NCBI RefSeq assembly: GCF_963678185.1
Contig: NZ_OY782757.1
Span: 1,499,001-1,563,000 of the forward strand
DNA from: an uncultured Tolumonas sp.
GTDB lineage: Bacteria > Pseudomonadota > Gammaproteobacteria > Enterobacterales > Aeromonadaceae
Reading direction: 5' to 3'
Length of the DNA: 64,000 nucleotides
The translations under genes were made by a program, and so were the position numbers. Of this stretch, positions 42,690 through 50,690 are shown in pieces; position 1 is the stretch's first letter; the number at the start of each line of letters is the position of its first letter. The notes below the pieces were generated by a model. The model was not told where the DNA came from. It did not search any database and saw only the letters and a program-made list of their open reading frames with translations.

Positions 42690-43512
42690 ATGAACTAATT
42701 ATTGAAATTATTCTGCGAAATTGATGATTTTTGCGCCGTATTTATCCCTTAATGACAACAACAGTTGATCGCTAATCATGAACGAAAGCGTCAACGTGTT
42801 GGTCACATAAATACCAGCTAGATCATGACCTTATAATTGCGTTTACATGCCACATCACCGCGATTTAAAAAATTTTTATACCGGTTTCCTTCAGCGTTTT
42901 TATAGAGAGGATTTCCCTCAATTACTCAGTTGCACCCGATTTATAAAAATGATGATGCAATCTGTTTTGGTGCAGTTATCGGTCTATTTCACATAATTCA
43001 AGGCTCAACCGACCGAAATAGAATTTATCGATTCAGCCAGTATCAAGGTTTGCCAAAATCTCCGCATTCCTCGCCTAGTGCGGCGCAACGCGGTAAAGGT
43101 GCCATGGGTTGGTTTTATGGCTTTAAATGGCTTTAAATGGCTTTAAATGGCTTTAAATGGCTTTAAATGGCATTTGATCGTCAATCACCTTGGCAGGATC
43201 GTGGCAGCAAAGCTAATCCAGCCAATGTTGATAATCGTAAACCAGTAAAAGGACCATGAATTTGCCTAGTCGATGTATGGTGATAGAAGTTACATTAGCC
43301 AAGTCCTGAGCAATAATTTAGCACACGAAGGGATAATATTGATCACAGGGCAAGGCAAGAACATGAAAATAAAAGAATTGTCTTTTTCAACAAAGCGATG
43401 CTATCGAAGCAGTTCATTATCGAAACCATCAATTACCAGCTGAAAAACATATCCCAGATAGAATATTCACGACATCGGAACCTGCATGGTTTTATGCTCA
43501 ATCAGCTGGAGG
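42690..43512 (+). pseudogene. IS982-family transposase pseudogene
   Basis: An ancestral transposase can be read through multiple stops and frame changes. It starts M-N-stop-LLKLFCEIDDFC, continues IP then QQQLIANHERKRQR, then DLKNFYTGFLQRFYREDFP, FIDSASIKVCQNLRIPR, QRGKGAMGWFYGFK, HLIVNHLGRIVAAKL, and near the end FIIETINYQLKNISQIEYSRHRNLHGFMLN in two parts. These match IS982-type transposases by memory. Damage includes TAA/TAG stops at Gln/Glu positions, small indels and a 40-bp expansion of a 10-bp unit at 43117-43166 that shifts the frame. Not functional. Confidence 0.8.
43117..43171. repeat. 10-bp tandem repeat (ATGGCTTTAA)x5 inside the transposase relic
   Basis: Five perfect units at 43117-43166, then a partial unit (ATGGC). 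The unit derives from the codons for the GFK residues of the transposase, so it arose after insertion by slippage; four extra units add 40 bp and break the frame. Confidence 0.95.
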
Positions 43513-43554
43513 GTTGACGCGTACTGTCAAACAAGCATTGAAGATCAATGCTGG

Positions 43555-43852
43555 CGGCGAGATAACTTTGGTTGATGCTGATTTTGTAGTGTTCAATAAA
43601 GGTTACAACAGTGAACTCATCTGGGAGTTGGTCGTGAAAAAGAACGGTAAACCAGCACCCCACAGAAAATCGAATTGAAAGATCAGTAATGTCAATATTG
43701 ATTGGTATTTATATAAATATCGACATTTAGTCGAAAATACGTCGCGCGACTAAAACATTATCGCGCCATCGCAACGCGATATGACAAATTAGCACGAAAC
43801 TATGCTGCACATTAGCACTGGCCTGTTGCATGATGAGGTTGCCGATGTGAAA
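43555..43852 (+). pseudogene. IS5-family transposase C-terminal fragment
   Basis: The frame ending at TGA 43676-43678 contains LVDADFVVFNKGYNSELIWELV followed by HRKSN (in pieces), the family pattern VLADKGYDS ... IPRKSN. After it come NIDWYLYKYRHLVENT, then in a shifted frame RLKHYRAIATRYDKLARNYA, then TLALACCMM and the ending RLPM before TGA at about 43850. These are IS5-group transposase C-terminal blocks. At least two frameshifts and the missing N-terminal two thirds make it a pseudogene. Confidence 0.75.
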
Positions 43853-44039
43853 TGCATAACATGTAATCAGCAAAGATCAACAGGCCCTAGTTTCCATATT
43901 TGTTGATTTTTTGATTAAAACGCGATCTTTCAGGATTCATTGTTGTCTCTTCAGTGATAACATAAGATTGGCATATATGGATATGCCTATGCCTATTTGT
44001 AAATTATGGCTATGTTTTTTCAATTTTCAGGATACTTCT

Positions 44040-44540
44040 ATGAAATCAATGCTCCAAAAAGGTCTATTTGGACTATTTATACTACTTGCAGGCGGATATG
44101 CGAATGCAACCGTTTCCACAGTAAAAACCTCGGATATCAATAGTTTGCTTGTTACTACTAAAGCTGTAGGTTTAACAAATATTTCTTTTGATCTGTCATC
44201 ACCGAGCAATCTGACAATGGATTTAGCTAGTGTTAAAACTACTGGCTGGAATATTGGTTTATTTGCAGCAACTATGTTGAACAAAACAACTAATACCATC
44301 GTTGATTTTGCTGGTGATTTGTGGGCTAAAAAAGGCCAATACATATCATCATTTACATTTGAAAATCTAACTTCTGGTTCTTATGTATTGTCATTGGCAA
44401 CTGTAGGCAATAGTAAATTGACTGCAGATTTTTCTGTTGCTGCTGTGCCAGAACCAGAAACTTATGCTTTGATGGGTATTGGTTTGTTGGGTCTGTTAGC
44501 TGCTCGTCGTAAAAAACCTCAAACAATTGTTGCTGCTTAA
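44040..44540 (+). CDS. PEP-CTERM sorting-domain protein (166 aa)
   Basis: The protein has an N-terminal signal peptide (LFGLFILLAGGYANA), a Ser/Thr/Asn-rich mature part of about 115 residues, and a textbook PEP-CTERM tail: VPEPETYALM, a hydrophobic helix (GIGLLGLLAA) and a basic RRKK end. Such tails are cut by an exosortase (EpsH family), and the proteins are usually exported into biofilm or extracellular matrix. No exosortase gene is in the window. The start at 44040 follows an AGGATA; the frame extends back to 43911 without a site. It stands alone between the IS relics and nifA, convergent with nifA. Confidence 0.85.
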   Translation: MKSMLQKGLFGLFILLAGGYANATVSTVKTSDINSLLVTTKAVGLTNISFDLSSPSNLTMDLASVKTTGWNIGLFAATMLNKTTNTIVDFAGDLWAKKGQYISSFTFENLTSGSYVLSLATVGNSKLTADFSVAAVPEPETYALMGIGLLGLLAARRKKPQTIVAA

Positions 44541-44575
44541 TTGAATTTTTTTATTTAGAAATTTAGTGTAGTTAG

Positions 44576-44605
44576 ATCCCCCTTTAATATTTTAAAGGGG
44601 GGGAT
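44576..44605. terminator. Hairpin between the PEP-CTERM gene and nifA (convergent)
   Basis: ATCCCCCTTTAA pairs with TTAAAGGGGGGAT around a short loop. The U-run is weak on both strands, but the position 32-36 bp from both stops suits a shared terminator. Confidence 0.6.
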
Positions 44606-44636
44606 TCAGTTCAAAATCCCTTTTATCTAGACCCAA

Positions 44637-46229
44637 TTAAATCCGCCGCATATTGATATTCATGATCTGAATGCGATAGGCAATCTGGCGTGGTGTCATG
44701 CCCAGCAAACGCGCTGCTTTGGCTTGCACCCAGCCACAACGTTCTAACGCGGCAATCAGGCGCTGACGTTCATCCAATTGCGGATCAGTGAAATCAACAT
44801 CCGTCGCAACGCTCGGTTTACTGACCGCCACCGGCGCACTAAAACCGGTTTGTGGACGTTCGTTGGCATGGAACAACACCACATCACGGTCAATGAGGCC
44901 AGTTTCTGACATGATGGTGGCTCGCTCCAGACAGTTTTCCAGTTCGCGTACGTTACCCGGCCAGTCATGCCCCAACAGCATACGGATCGCACCATCGCTG
45001 ATTTTAATTTCTCTGCCCTGCTTTTCTGATAGTTTTTGCACTAAGAATTTAGCCAGCTCAGGAATGTCTTCCAGACGCTCGCGCAGTGGCGGCAGCTGGA
45101 TCGGCATGACGTTCAGACGATAATAGAGATCTTCACGGAAATTGCCTTTGCGCACTTCATCTTCCAGATTGCGGTTGGTCGCCGTGACAATACGCACATC
45201 GACCTTCAGCGTATCGGTACCACCAACGCGCTCCATTTCCCCTTCCTGCAAGATACGCAGTAACTTGGCTTGGAATGAAGCACTAATTTCACCGATTTCA
45301 TCCAGAAACAGGGTGCCACCATCGGCCATTTCAAAACGGCCTTTCCGCTGTTTCACCGCACCGGTAAAAGCCCCTTTTTCATGCCCAAACAGCTCACTTT
45401 CCAACAGCGTATCCGGCAGCGCCGCACAGTTCAGTTTGACAAACGGCCCGTTCACCCGTGGAGAGTTGTAATGGATCGCGGTGGCAATCAACTCTTTACC
45501 GGTACCACTTTCACCCCGTACCAGCACAGTGGTATCCCATTTCGCCACCTGCCGGATGGAATCAAAGATCTGCCGCATCGCCTGTGTCTGGCCAACCATA
45601 TTGTCAAAACCATATTGGCTACGAACTTTACGACGCAGACTATCACGCTCCGTTTTTATCGCTTCATGTTCAGTGTGCACCTTACCAATCAGACGTACGG
45701 TCTGCCCGATCAGGTTTGCCACCATTTCCATAAAACGGGTGCGGGCTGGCAGCTCGGTTTCATCTAAGGACTGCGGTTGTGCGGCTAATACCCCGATCGG
45801 CTGACTATCGGCACCGGGGATCGGTACACAGATAAATGGCAGCGCATAATCATACAAATTCAGGCGATCCAGAAAGCGCGGATCATCCGCCACCCGCGGG
45901 ATCACCAGCGCATGGCCCTGATGCATCACGGTGCCCATGATGCCCTCGCCCATACGGTAGCGGACGCCTTTCACATCTTTGACAACTTCCGCATCAATGC
46001 CGTGTACAGCCTGGATAAACAAGGCGCTCCGGTTGTGATCAAACAGAGAAACCAGACCATATTGCATGTGTGCGATATCACTCAGCGTTTGCAAAGTACT
46101 GCGTAGCGTTTCTTCCAGATCGAGTGAGCGACTCAGCACGATACTGATCTGGTGTAACGCATTCAGCTGCTGCTGCATGCTGAGGCTTTTGTTTCCATTG
46201 GCGGAAAATAGGCTAGCGTGCGTATTCAT
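44637..46229 (-). CDS. nifA: Nif-specific regulatory protein NifA
   Basis: NifA is the sigma54-dependent activator of nif genes. The 530-aa protein has a GAF domain (about 36-180), a AAA+ domain with Walker A GESGTGKE at 239-246, the sigma54-contact loop GAFTGA at 286-291 and Walker B GGTLFLDEIGE, and a C-terminal Fis-type helix-turn-helix (AKAARLLGMTPRQIAYRI). The Cys motif between AAA+ and HTH that makes rhizobial NifA oxygen-sensitive is absent, fitting control by NifL. Its ATG overlaps the nifL stop (ATGA), ensuring coupled synthesis of the two partners. Confidence 0.96.
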   Translation of the reverse strand: MNTHASLFSANGNKSLSMQQQLNALHQISIVLSRSLDLEETLRSTLQTLSDIAHMQYGLVSLFDHNRSALFIQAVHGIDAEVVKDVKGVRYRMGEGIMGTVMHQGHALVIPRVADDPRFLDRLNLYDYALPFICVPIPGADSQPIGVLAAQPQSLDETELPARTRFMEMVANLIGQTVRLIGKVHTEHEAIKTERDSLRRKVRSQYGFDNMVGQTQAMRQIFDSIRQVAKWDTTVLVRGESGTGKELIATAIHYNSPRVNGPFVKLNCAALPDTLLESELFGHEKGAFTGAVKQRKGRFEMADGGTLFLDEIGEISASFQAKLLRILQEGEMERVGGTDTLKVDVRIVTATNRNLEDEVRKGNFREDLYYRLNVMPIQLPPLRERLEDIPELAKFLVQKLSEKQGREIKISDGAIRMLLGHDWPGNVRELENCLERATIMSETGLIDRDVVLFHANERPQTGFSAPVAVSKPSVATDVDFTDPQLDERQRLIAALERCGWVQAKAARLLGMTPRQIAYRIQIMNINMRRI

Positions 46230-47752
46230 TTTTTATCCTCCCTGATAATGGCGCACAGAGGCAGCCTGAGCCGGATACAACTACCCCCTAAATCACTCGT
46301 TTCCACTTCGATCACCCCTCTATGATCGTTAACGATATTTTGTGCAAAACCTAATTCGATAGTGTCGTTCCGTTTCCCGCCGTTGTCGGTTTGTGGTTGT
46401 AATAAGCGGTGGGTCGCGGTGACAGCGGGTGCTTGCCCACTGTCGTGCACTTCCAGACAAAGTTCCTGTTCGTTCTGATAAGCACATAATTTCAGTTGTC
46501 CGGCCGATTGCCCGGTAACGGCCTGACAGGCGCGATCAAACAACAGACTCAGTGCCGTTAATAAGCGGGTTCGTTGCGTAAACAGTTCCGGTAGATCAGC
46601 GGCGATGTCCAGCTGCATCAGCACATCGAGATGCTCTAAACGCAGTGTCAGCATGTCGTGCAGATCGGCAAACAGACTCATGAGATCAAAACGGGACGGA
46701 TCTTCTGCCTTAATAGCAGGGCGATATTGTTCCAGCTGCTGTAATGCTTGATGCCCGGCATCTAAGGCGGTCTGGATCGCAATGGCCGCCCGGCTGTCGG
46801 GGTTGGATTCCAGACGCAACGCGGCTTGCAGCATGTTGAGGGGCGCCTGACTTTGTACCATCGCAACATCCAGTGTTTCCCGAATGGCAGAAAACAGGGT
46901 TTGTTCTTCCACCTGCATACGCAGTTGTTCCAGACGCGATTGTTCGATCTGCTGTCGGCGTTCGGTTTGATCGCTGATCATCAACAACGCGCACGGTTTT
47001 TTCCCTTCGCCAAAATAGTTGCTGGCTTCTTCATTCAGCTCAGACAGTGGCTGGATCAGAATGCTGAACCAACGCTGACGACCACGGATGGTCAGTGGCC
47101 ACAGCTGGTCACGATCCGGGCGTTGGGCTCCTGGTGTAAAACCCAGTGCGGTGTAAGGTTCATGACCACGCAGGTCAGTGCGTAGAGTTTTGTAGGTCAG
47201 GTTGTCGAGCACGACCTGATGATGTTCATCGAGCACGGCAATGGCCGTTGGTGCGGCATCGAGCACCGCTTCAATCATCGCTTTTTGGTTGTGTACCCGC
47301 TGTTCCAACGCAAATTGCTCGCTGATATCACGGTGCATGCCCAGATAGTGGGTGATCTGGCCTTCGCCGTTGACCACTGGCGTGACGGTCACTTCCGCCA
47401 AATATAAAGAGCCATCTTTACGTTTGTTGATCAGCCGGCCCGTCCACGGTTGATGCTGCGATAACTGATGCCACATCGCCTGATAGCGTGATTTCGGAGT
47501 TTGCTGGCTGGCCAGAATATTGTGGTTCCGATATTGCAGCTCACCGCGTTTATAACCGGTGGTACGACAAAAAGCGGTATTACAATACAGAATGTTGGCA
47601 TTCGGATCGGTGATCGATATGCCGACAGATGATTGCTCAACCACACCATAAAACAGCTCCATCGGCAGCACAGACAGCATTTGCTGTAGGCTAGCACTGT
47701 TGATGCAGACCGCTCCGGTGGTCTCAGGGATATAGTTTTGCAGGATGTTCAT
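46226..47752 (-). CDS. nifL: Nitrogen fixation regulatory protein NifL
   Basis: NifL is the anti-activator that blocks NifA when oxygen or fixed nitrogen is present. The 508-aa protein has PAS1 (about 32-150, with NANILYCNTAFCRTTGY), which binds FAD as redox sensor in the family, PAS2 (about 155-280), a helical H-like region (about 285-400) and a GHKL-type ATP-binding C-terminus (HDSGQAP, then IELGFAQNIV). The transmitter lacks a clear phosphorylatable His, as in other NifL proteins. I start at ATG 47752 preceded by GAGAGG; the frame runs 17 codons further upstream. It is divergent from rnfA. Confidence 0.94.
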   Translation of the reverse strand: MNILQNYIPETTGAVCINSASLQQMLSVLPMELFYGVVEQSSVGISITDPNANILYCNTAFCRTTGYKRGELQYRNHNILASQQTPKSRYQAMWHQLSQHQPWTGRLINKRKDGSLYLAEVTVTPVVNGEGQITHYLGMHRDISEQFALEQRVHNQKAMIEAVLDAAPTAIAVLDEHHQVVLDNLTYKTLRTDLRGHEPYTALGFTPGAQRPDRDQLWPLTIRGRQRWFSILIQPLSELNEEASNYFGEGKKPCALLMISDQTERRQQIEQSRLEQLRMQVEEQTLFSAIRETLDVAMVQSQAPLNMLQAALRLESNPDSRAAIAIQTALDAGHQALQQLEQYRPAIKAEDPSRFDLMSLFADLHDMLTLRLEHLDVLMQLDIAADLPELFTQRTRLLTALSLLFDRACQAVTGQSAGQLKLCAYQNEQELCLEVHDSGQAPAVTATHRLLQPQTDNGGKRNDTIELGFAQNIVNDHRGVIEVETSDLGGSCIRLRLPLCAIIREDKK

Positions 47753-47858
47753 ATCCTCTCCTTTCTTCACGCGTTCATTCGCCAGCTGTGAGCAATCAGA
47801 CAATTTGTCGGTGTTGATGAATCTGTGATGTGGTTGTCGCCAGACCTGTTTGATAAAA

Positions 47859-47872
47859 GCAAGAGTTGTTCC
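47859..47872 (-). promoter_or_regulatory. Sigma54-like promoter for nifLA
   Basis: On the minus strand GG (47872-47871) and GC (47860-47859) are ten bases apart, in the context CGGAACAACTCTTGCTT, with the -12 element CTTGCT. It would start transcription near 47847, about 95 nt before the nifL ATG. Confidence 0.5.
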
Positions 47873-47907
47873 GAAAAAATCATTTTGACGTGATCAACTG
47901 GCTCGCT

Positions 47908-47923
47908 TGTTATATCCAGAACA
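47908..47923. promoter_or_regulatory. NifA upstream activator sequence (TGT-N10-ACA), site 1
   Basis: TGTTATATCCAGAACA fits the NifA site exactly. It lies 139 bp upstream of the rnfA -24 element and 36 bp from the nifL one. Confidence 0.5.
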
Positions 47924-48039
47924 AAACCATACAAAAAATAGGCTTATAGCGACAAAAATAGCGGCGTGCTGTCGGCTTTAACGCAATCAAAGTCCGGTTT
48001 TGTCAGATCCAAATGCCTCGTTATGGGGCAACGCCTCAC

Positions 48040-48055
48040 TGTGATGCAGCACACA
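48040..48055. promoter_or_regulatory. NifA upstream activator sequence (TGT-N10-ACA), site 2
   Basis: TGTGATGCAGCACACA fits TGT-N10-ACA. It is close to the rnfA promoter but about 170 bp upstream of the nifL -24 element. It also partly matches a CRP site (TGTGA at the left), so the identity is open. Confidence 0.4.
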
Positions 48056-48060
48056 ATTTT

Positions 48061-48076
48061 TGGCATAAGTTTCGCA
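48061..48076 (+). promoter_or_regulatory. Sigma54-like promoter for the rnf operon
   Basis: TGGCATAAGTTTCGCA has GG and GC exactly ten bases apart and the TGGCA core of -24. The predicted start near 48087 gives a leader of about 27 nt with AGGAG at 48099. Confidence 0.65.
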
Positions 48077-48113
48077 TTTTCCCTTGCATCTGGGTTTAGG
48101 AGAGGCAAACGGA

Positions 48114-48692
48114 ATGCATGAACTGCTGCTAATCATACTGGCCAACGGGCTGGTGAATAATGTGGTGCTGTCCCGCTTTTTGGGGCTGTGCTCATTCATG
48201 GGGGTAACCAACAAAATCGAATCTGCCATTGGCATGTCGATGGCCACCACCTTCGTTATTACGGTATCAAGCTGTGTCAGCTGGGTGCTGAACTACGCCG
48301 TGTTAGACCCGCTCGGGCTCGGTTATCTGCGTCTTATCTCTTTCATCATGGTTATTGCATCGCTGGTGCAGTTAACCGAACTGTTTGTCGCCAAATACAG
48401 CCCTGAGTTGTATCGCACGCTGGGGATCTTCTTGCCGTTGATCACCACCAACTGTGCGGTGCTGGGGGTCGCTTTGCTGGTGATCGAAGAAGACCTGAGC
48501 TTCATTAAATGTCTGTTCTTCTCGTTCAGCTCGGCGCTGGGTTATTCGTTGGTAATGGTGTTGTTTTCTGGCTTGCGTGAACGTCAGGAGCGCGCGCAGT
48601 TACCTGATTTATTCCGTGGTGTTCCACTCAACTTTATCACTGCCGGCATTCTGGCATTGTCATTTGCCGGCTTTGCGGGTCTGGCGGGTTAA
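48114..48692 (+). CDS. rnfA: Rnf electron transport complex subunit RnfA
   Basis: RnfA is an integral membrane subunit of the ion-pumping NADH:ferredoxin oxidoreductase Rnf. The 192-residue protein has six predicted membrane helices; the segment NGLVNNVVLSRFLGLCSFMGV and the central FLPLITTNCAVLGVALL (half-membrane Cys that bind an iron-sulfur cluster with RnfE in the family) are intact. I start at ATG 48114 (MHELLLIIL) with GAGAGG upstream. As first gene of rnfABCDGEH next to nifLA, this is the nif-linked rnf1 type known in Azotobacter. Confidence 0.95.
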   Translation: MHELLLIILANGLVNNVVLSRFLGLCSFMGVTNKIESAIGMSMATTFVITVSSCVSWVLNYAVLDPLGLGYLRLISFIMVIASLVQLTELFVAKYSPELYRTLGIFLPLITTNCAVLGVALLVIEEDLSFIKCLFFSFSSALGYSLVMVLFSGLRERQERAQLPDLFRGVPLNFITAGILALSFAGFAGLAG

Positions 48693-48703
48693 GGAGAATA
48701 ACG

Positions 48704-49249
48704 ATGATGACTTTACTAGCAGTAGTGGCCATTCCTCTGTTTGCTGCCGTGATCGGTTATGCGCTGGGTTATGCCGCGATCCACTTTAAGGTGGAAGGTG
48801 ATCCTTTGGCGGAAGCCATCAACGATTTATTACCACATGGTCACTGTGGACAGTGTGGTTACCCGGGTTGTGCGCAAGCGGCCAAAGCAATGGCGCGCGG
48901 TGAAGCAGCCCCAACTGTTTGCCCACCAGGTGGTACGGTGCTGGCGCAGAAAATTGCCGCCGTATTGGGTGTCAGCCTGAATGCCGATGATCAGCAAGGC
49001 CCTGTCGTGGCCGCAATTGATATGAGCAGCTGCGATGGTTGTGGCCGTTGTATCAAACAATGCACTTACGACGCGATTATTGGTGCGACTCGTCAGTTAC
49101 ATGGGGTGATTGCCGATGCCTGTACCGGTTGTGGCGCTTGTGTGAAAGTCTGCCCACACGGTGGCGTCAATCTCTATGCCGACCCCGCGTTGACATTGCA
49201 AGTCAGCAAACCAGGAACCAGCCCAGCAGGAGAATGGAATCATGCTTAA
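48704..49249 (+). CDS. rnfB: Rnf complex ferredoxin-type subunit RnfB
   Basis: RnfB is the iron-sulfur subunit that donates to ferredoxin or flavodoxin. The 181-aa protein has one N-terminal membrane anchor (about 2-25), a four-Cys cluster motif in HGHCGQCGYPGC with the later CPPGG, and two ferredoxin-type clusters, CDGCGRCIKQC and CTGCGACVKVCP. AAGGAG precedes it. It overlaps rnfC by eight bases. Confidence 0.95.
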   Translation: MMTLLAVVAIPLFAAVIGYALGYAAIHFKVEGDPLAEAINDLLPHGHCGQCGYPGCAQAAKAMARGEAAPTVCPPGGTVLAQKIAAVLGVSLNADDQQGPVVAAIDMSSCDGCGRCIKQCTYDAIIGATRQLHGVIADACTGCGACVKVCPHGGVNLYADPALTLQVSKPGTSPAGEWNHA

Positions 49250-50690
49250 GGCCAAGATCAAACCACATGGTGGCGTGCATCCTGACGGGCATAAACATCT
49301 GACCAGTCAGAGCCCGATCAAAGCGATGAAACTGCCTCGTCGCTTAATTGTGTCGCTGAAACAACACACCGGCGCCCCTGCCGTACCGGTGGTGGAAGTC
49401 GGTGATCGTGTGATCGGAAATCAGTTGCTGGCCAAAGGTAATGGCCGTGCTTCATCACCGGTGCATGCGCCACTGGCGGGTGATATCACCGACATCAATC
49501 TGGAAAAACAAACCATCACCATCAAGGTCGATCAGGATAAGCAGGAAAGCAGCAAATCGCTGATGCGCTATGAAGAGCTGCCGGAACGTGACGCATTACT
49601 GTCGCTGATCGAACAAGCCGGTATTGTCGGCATGGGCGGCGCGATGTTCCCGGCCGCTGACAAAATTCGCATGAGTCTGCGTTTCCCAATCGAAACGCTG
49701 ATCATCAACGGCAGTGAATGTGAGCCTTACCTGACCGTCGATGACCGTTTGATGCAGGAACAAGGAGAACAGCTGATTGGTGGTATTCGTTTTCTGAAAC
49801 AGATCACCAAAGCTAAACGGGTGTATATCGGCATTGAAGATAACAAACCCGATGCACTGGCAACACTCGATGCCTTGTGTGAATTAGAAGACGGCATGGA
49901 TGTCGTGGCACTGCCCGCTTTATACCCTATGGGCTCGGCCAAACAGATGATCGAAGCCGTGACCGGTATGCAGATCCCACAGGGCAAACGTTCCACTGAA
50001 ATGGGTGTACTGGTACAAAACGTCGGTACCTGTATTGCCATCTTTAACGCCATTCGCTTTGAAAGACCACTGACCCATCGTGTCGTGACGGTCAGCGGTG
50101 GCGCCATCGAAGAACCCACCAATCTGATGGTACCGATTGGTACGCCAGTGTCTGAGTTGATCGAACAGTGTGGCGGTTTGAAAGAAGATGCCGCCCGCAT
50201 GGTACTCGGTGGCCCCATGATGGGTCGTGCGATTACCGACATTCATGAGCCGGTCACCAAAGGCACCAGTGGTCTGTTATTACTGACACAAAATGAGCTG
50301 CCCAAACCACAAGCCAGCGCTTGTGTACGTTGTGGCCGTTGCATGGATGTCTGTCCAATGAGCCTGCCGCCGTTGGATATGGTCGTTGAGATCAAAGTCG
50401 ACAATCTGAACACCGCAAAAAATATGGGGCTGGAAGAGTGTCTGTTGTGTGGCTCTTGTTCCTATGTCTGCCCGGCTGCGATTCCGCTGACACAGTATTT
50501 TGACTGGGGGCAACAAGAGCTCAACCGTCAGTGGCGTATGGAACAAAAAACCAAACGCACTTGTGACAACAGCGCCGCACACCGTGAACGCATGGAACGT
50601 GAAGCCGCAGAACGCGAAGCTGCTAAAGCAGCCAAACAACAAACACGACGTCCATCTCGTCGCTCAACTACATCGCAGGAGGCATCATGA
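49242..50690 (+). CDS. rnfC: Rnf complex subunit RnfC
   Basis: RnfC is the peripheral subunit that binds NADH and FMN. The 482-residue protein has the N-terminal barrel-sandwich region (GGVHPDGHK), the nucleotide-binding GIVGMGGAMFPAADK near 128-140, and two [4Fe-4S] motifs, CVRCGRCMDVCP near 361 and CLLCGSCSYVCP near 400. The C-terminal tail is only about 70 residues of Ala/Arg/Glu-rich helix, shorter than the long repeat tail of E. coli RsxC (740 aa). Confidence 0.95.
   Translation: MLKAKIKPHGGVHPDGHKHLTSQSPIKAMKLPRRLIVSLKQHTGAPAVPVVEVGDRVIGNQLLAKGNGRASSPVHAPLAGDITDINLEKQTITIKVDQDKQESSKSLMRYEELPERDALLSLIEQAGIVGMGGAMFPAADKIRMSLRFPIETLIINGSECEPYLTVDDRLMQEQGEQLIGGIRFLKQITKAKRVYIGIEDNKPDALATLDALCELEDGMDVVALPALYPMGSAKQMIEAVTGMQIPQGKRSTEMGVLVQNVGTCIAIFNAIRFERPLTHRVVTVSGGAIEEPTNLMVPIGTPVSELIEQCGGLKEDAARMVLGGPMMGRAITDIHEPVTKGTSGLLLLTQNELPKPQASACVRCGRCMDVCPMSLPPLDMVVEIKVDNLNTAKNMGLEECLLCGSCSYVCPAAIPLTQYFDWGQQELNRQWRMEQKTKRTCDNSAAHRERMEREAAEREAAKAAKQQTRRPSRRSTTSQEAS

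Larger units (their letters stand above)
42656..43888. mobile_element. Relic of an IS5-family element with an IS982-family relic inside
   Basis: The left edge AGGGTCTGATCTTT (42656-42669) and the right edge AAAGATCAACAGGCCCT (43872-43888) are imperfect inverted repeats of the type bounding IS5-group elements (one mismatch and a 2-nt gap). Between them lie an IS982-type transposase pseudogene (42690-43512) and the last third of an IS5-type transposase (about 43555-43852). The simplest reading is an IS982-type insertion into an IS5-type element, followed by loss of the first two thirds of the IS5-type transposase gene. Both are inactive. Confidence 0.6.

Noticed and set aside
43117-43171. Possible CRISPR array
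   Set aside because: The 10-bp units are directly adjacent with no spacers and derive from a transposase gene.
44637-46229. Oxygen-sensitive NifA
   Set aside because: The Cys-rich interdomain motif of rhizobial-type NifA is absent; only an isolated Cys occurs near the end of the AAA+ domain.
48693-48703. Housekeeping rsx operon (SoxR reducing) instead of nif-type rnf
   Set aside because: Adjacency to nifLA, presence of rnfH, a sigma54-like promoter and absence of nth after the last gene favour the nif-linked type, although subunit sequences alone do not decide it.
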